The position numbers and the translations under genes are program-made. Source: Elusimicrobiota bacterium (GTDB taxonomy: Bacteria > Elusimicrobiota > Elusimicrobia > UBA1565 > JACRDR01). From it: a stretch of 14,434 nt of DNA. Under the pieces are notes generated by a model. That model was given only the letters and a program-made list of their open reading frames with translations. It was not told the origin of the DNA and made no database searches. Where the stretch lies: the NCBI GenBank assembly GCA_016207585.1, contig JACQPI010000105.1, positions 1 through 14,434 on the forward strand, written 5' to 3'. Below are positions 13,793 to 14,434 of the stretch, in pieces (positions within the stretch are counted from its first letter, which is position 1; each line of letters begins with the position of its first letter).

Positions 13793-14372
13793 AGCGTTTG
13801 AGGCCGTTCCAGAGTTTTCTTACGCGACTCACGGGATAAAGCCGAGCCCACCGATCTCCTTTGCCCCATCGGAGCGGTTCCAAATTTTGGAGCCGTGATT
13901 CGCGCCAGAAAGCCGGATCGTCGCGCATCGAAGCTCCGCGAAAATAAAAATAATCCAGGAGGACTTTTTCCGGCTCACCCAGGAATGTGCCGGGATCATA
14001 GCCGAAAAAGAGCCTTTGGTGAATGCGGTGGAAATGAAATCTGCCTCGGGGCGTGTCAAAGGAGCGCGTCGGCCTGGGAGCCACCAGGGTGGTCTCGAAG
14101 GGGACGTCGGGAAGGAGGCCCAGTTGATTGAGAGCTGATTCCAGGCTGATATACGCGGGGGGATAAAGCGCCGCAAGCATTTCGGGCATCGAGCACGGCC
14201 GGTCCGCGAATGCGTAGACTCCTCGGCGCATGGAGATGAGATTGCCGTTTTCAGTCCACCGGTGGAGGGCCAGCCTCAGGCTGGGGAGCGGCCGGTCATT
14301 GATGACGATCCGCGCCTCGGCCAGGGTAAAGACCGGTTTTTTCATCTTGGATTGAAATTCTAAGAATCTCAT
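13767..14372 (-). CDS. abiEi: AbiEi-family antitoxin and transcriptional repressor
   Basis: 201 residues. The N-terminal winged helix-turn-helix spans about 10-57 (VFTLAEARIVINDRPLPSLR, then W, GNLISMRRGVYAF). It is followed by the AbiEi C-terminal domain with YISLESALNQLGLLPDVP (74-91), TTLVAPRPTRSFDTPRG (94-110) and EPEKVLLDYFYF (133-144). Type IV antitoxins counter the toxin without stable direct binding and repress their own operon by binding inverted repeats. The longest start, ATG 14372, lies inside one inverted repeat and gives a leader of about 9 nt. The ATG at 14345 (192 aa, MKKPVFTLAEA) would leave both repeats in the leader and promoter and is equally plausible; neither has a strong Shine-Dalgarno. 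The 3' end overlaps the toxin start by 26 bp. Confidence 0.88.
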   Translation of the reverse strand: MRFLEFQSKMKKPVFTLAEARIVINDRPLPSLRLALHRWTENGNLISMRRGVYAFADRPCSMPEMLAALYPPAYISLESALNQLGLLPDVPFETTLVAPRPTRSFDTPRGRFHFHRIHQRLFFGYDPGTFLGEPEKVLLDYFYFRGASMRDDPAFWRESRLQNLEPLRWGKGDRWARLYPVSRVRKLWNGLKRYAKTSRSY

Positions 14373-14380
14373 AAGATTCT
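14363..14380 (-). promoter_or_regulatory. Second inverted repeat at the abiEi start
   Basis: AGAATCT and AGATTCT form a perfect 7-bp inverted repeat around CATA, immediately downstream of the predicted transcription start and including the longest abiEi ATG. A further half-site ATTCT lies at 14357-14361. Its centre lies 22 bp from that of the -10 repeat, about two helical turns. Alternatively the RNA could form a small hairpin that masks the start codon. Confidence 0.55.
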
Positions 14381-14384
14381 ATAT

Positions 14385-14402
14385 ATTATCATAGATGATA
14401 AT
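14385..14402 (-). promoter_or_regulatory. Operator-like inverted repeat over the abiE -10 box
   Basis: ATTATCAT and ATGATAAT form a perfect 8-bp inverted repeat with a 2-nt centre, covering the whole -10 hexamer. A repressor bound here would block RNA polymerase. AbiEi proteins are known to repress their own promoter through inverted repeats, so AbiEi is the likely ligand (inference). Confidence 0.6.
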
Positions 14403-14416
14403 TTTCTAAATTTCAA
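14388..14416 (-). promoter_or_regulatory. Promoter of the abiEi-abiEii operon
   Basis: On the minus strand TTGAAA (14416-14411) and TATGAT (14393-14388) are separated by exactly 17 bp, each matching the sigma-70 consensus at five of six positions. Transcription would start near 14381. The surroundings are strongly AT-rich, unlike the rest of the window. Confidence 0.7.
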
Positions 14417-14434
14417 TGAAAAGTGGTACCATAC

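Noticed and set aside
14416..14434. Possible divergent gene starting ATGAAAAGTGG on the plus strand
   Set aside because: Only six codons are visible before the window ends and no matching promoter was found.
1..14434. CRISPR arrays, tRNA or rRNA genes, insertion sequences
   Set aside because: No regularly spaced repeats, cloverleaf-like segments, rRNA-like blocks or transposase motifs were seen on reading both strands; small RNAs could still have been missed.

Overview
The window looks like chromosomal DNA of a GC-rich (by eye near 60%), Gram-negative, respiring bacterium. The evidence is an outer-membrane barrel protein ending in Phe, a twin-arginine Rieske protein, several c-type cytochromes, and tightly packed genes that often lack a Shine-Dalgarno sequence. 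No feature fixes the phylum. A little-cultivated lineage such as Elusimicrobiota is a guess from overall style only.

Left part, plus strand (1-5503). The end of a biotin-protein ligase overlaps a short-chain dehydrogenase, which overlaps (GTGA) a TLC-family, ATP/ADP-translocase-like membrane protein. After a 243-bp gap holding a terminator-like hairpin and an extended -10 promoter come greA, queG (3 bp behind) and a POTRA-less BamA/TamA-type barrel protein. These are housekeeping and envelope functions.

Middle part, minus strand (12123 down to 5500). A respiratory cluster reads Rieske protein - long fused cytochrome b - membrane-anchored pentaheme cytochrome c - monoheme cytochrome c - single-domain response regulator - FixC - FixX. 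The first three genes overlap or abut and form a menaquinol- or quinol-oxidising cytochrome bc complex. FixC/FixX would exchange electrons with the same quinone pool and need an EtfA/EtfB (FixA/FixB) pair that is not in the window. A TTGACA promoter lies so close to the Rieske ATG that its mRNA would be almost leaderless. A second promoter with a perfect TATAAT sits before the monoheme cytochrome and could make the last four genes a sub-operon. The cluster ends head-on against the barrel gene, and both stop codons lie in a single CTAG.

Right part, minus strand (12140-14434). A secreted, helical, cysteine-free protein of unknown function is followed (reading rightward) by an AbiEi/AbiEii type IV toxin-antitoxin pair. 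The pair has its own promoter and two inverted repeats that look like autoregulatory operators. This end appears more AT-rich and is the accessory part of the window.

No rRNA, tRNA, CRISPR array, insertion sequence or attachment site was seen. No stretch over 300 bases is without a gene. The least ordinary elements are the bc-receiver-FixCX gene arrangement, the variant Qo motif and C-terminal extension of the cytochrome b, and the TLC transporter.
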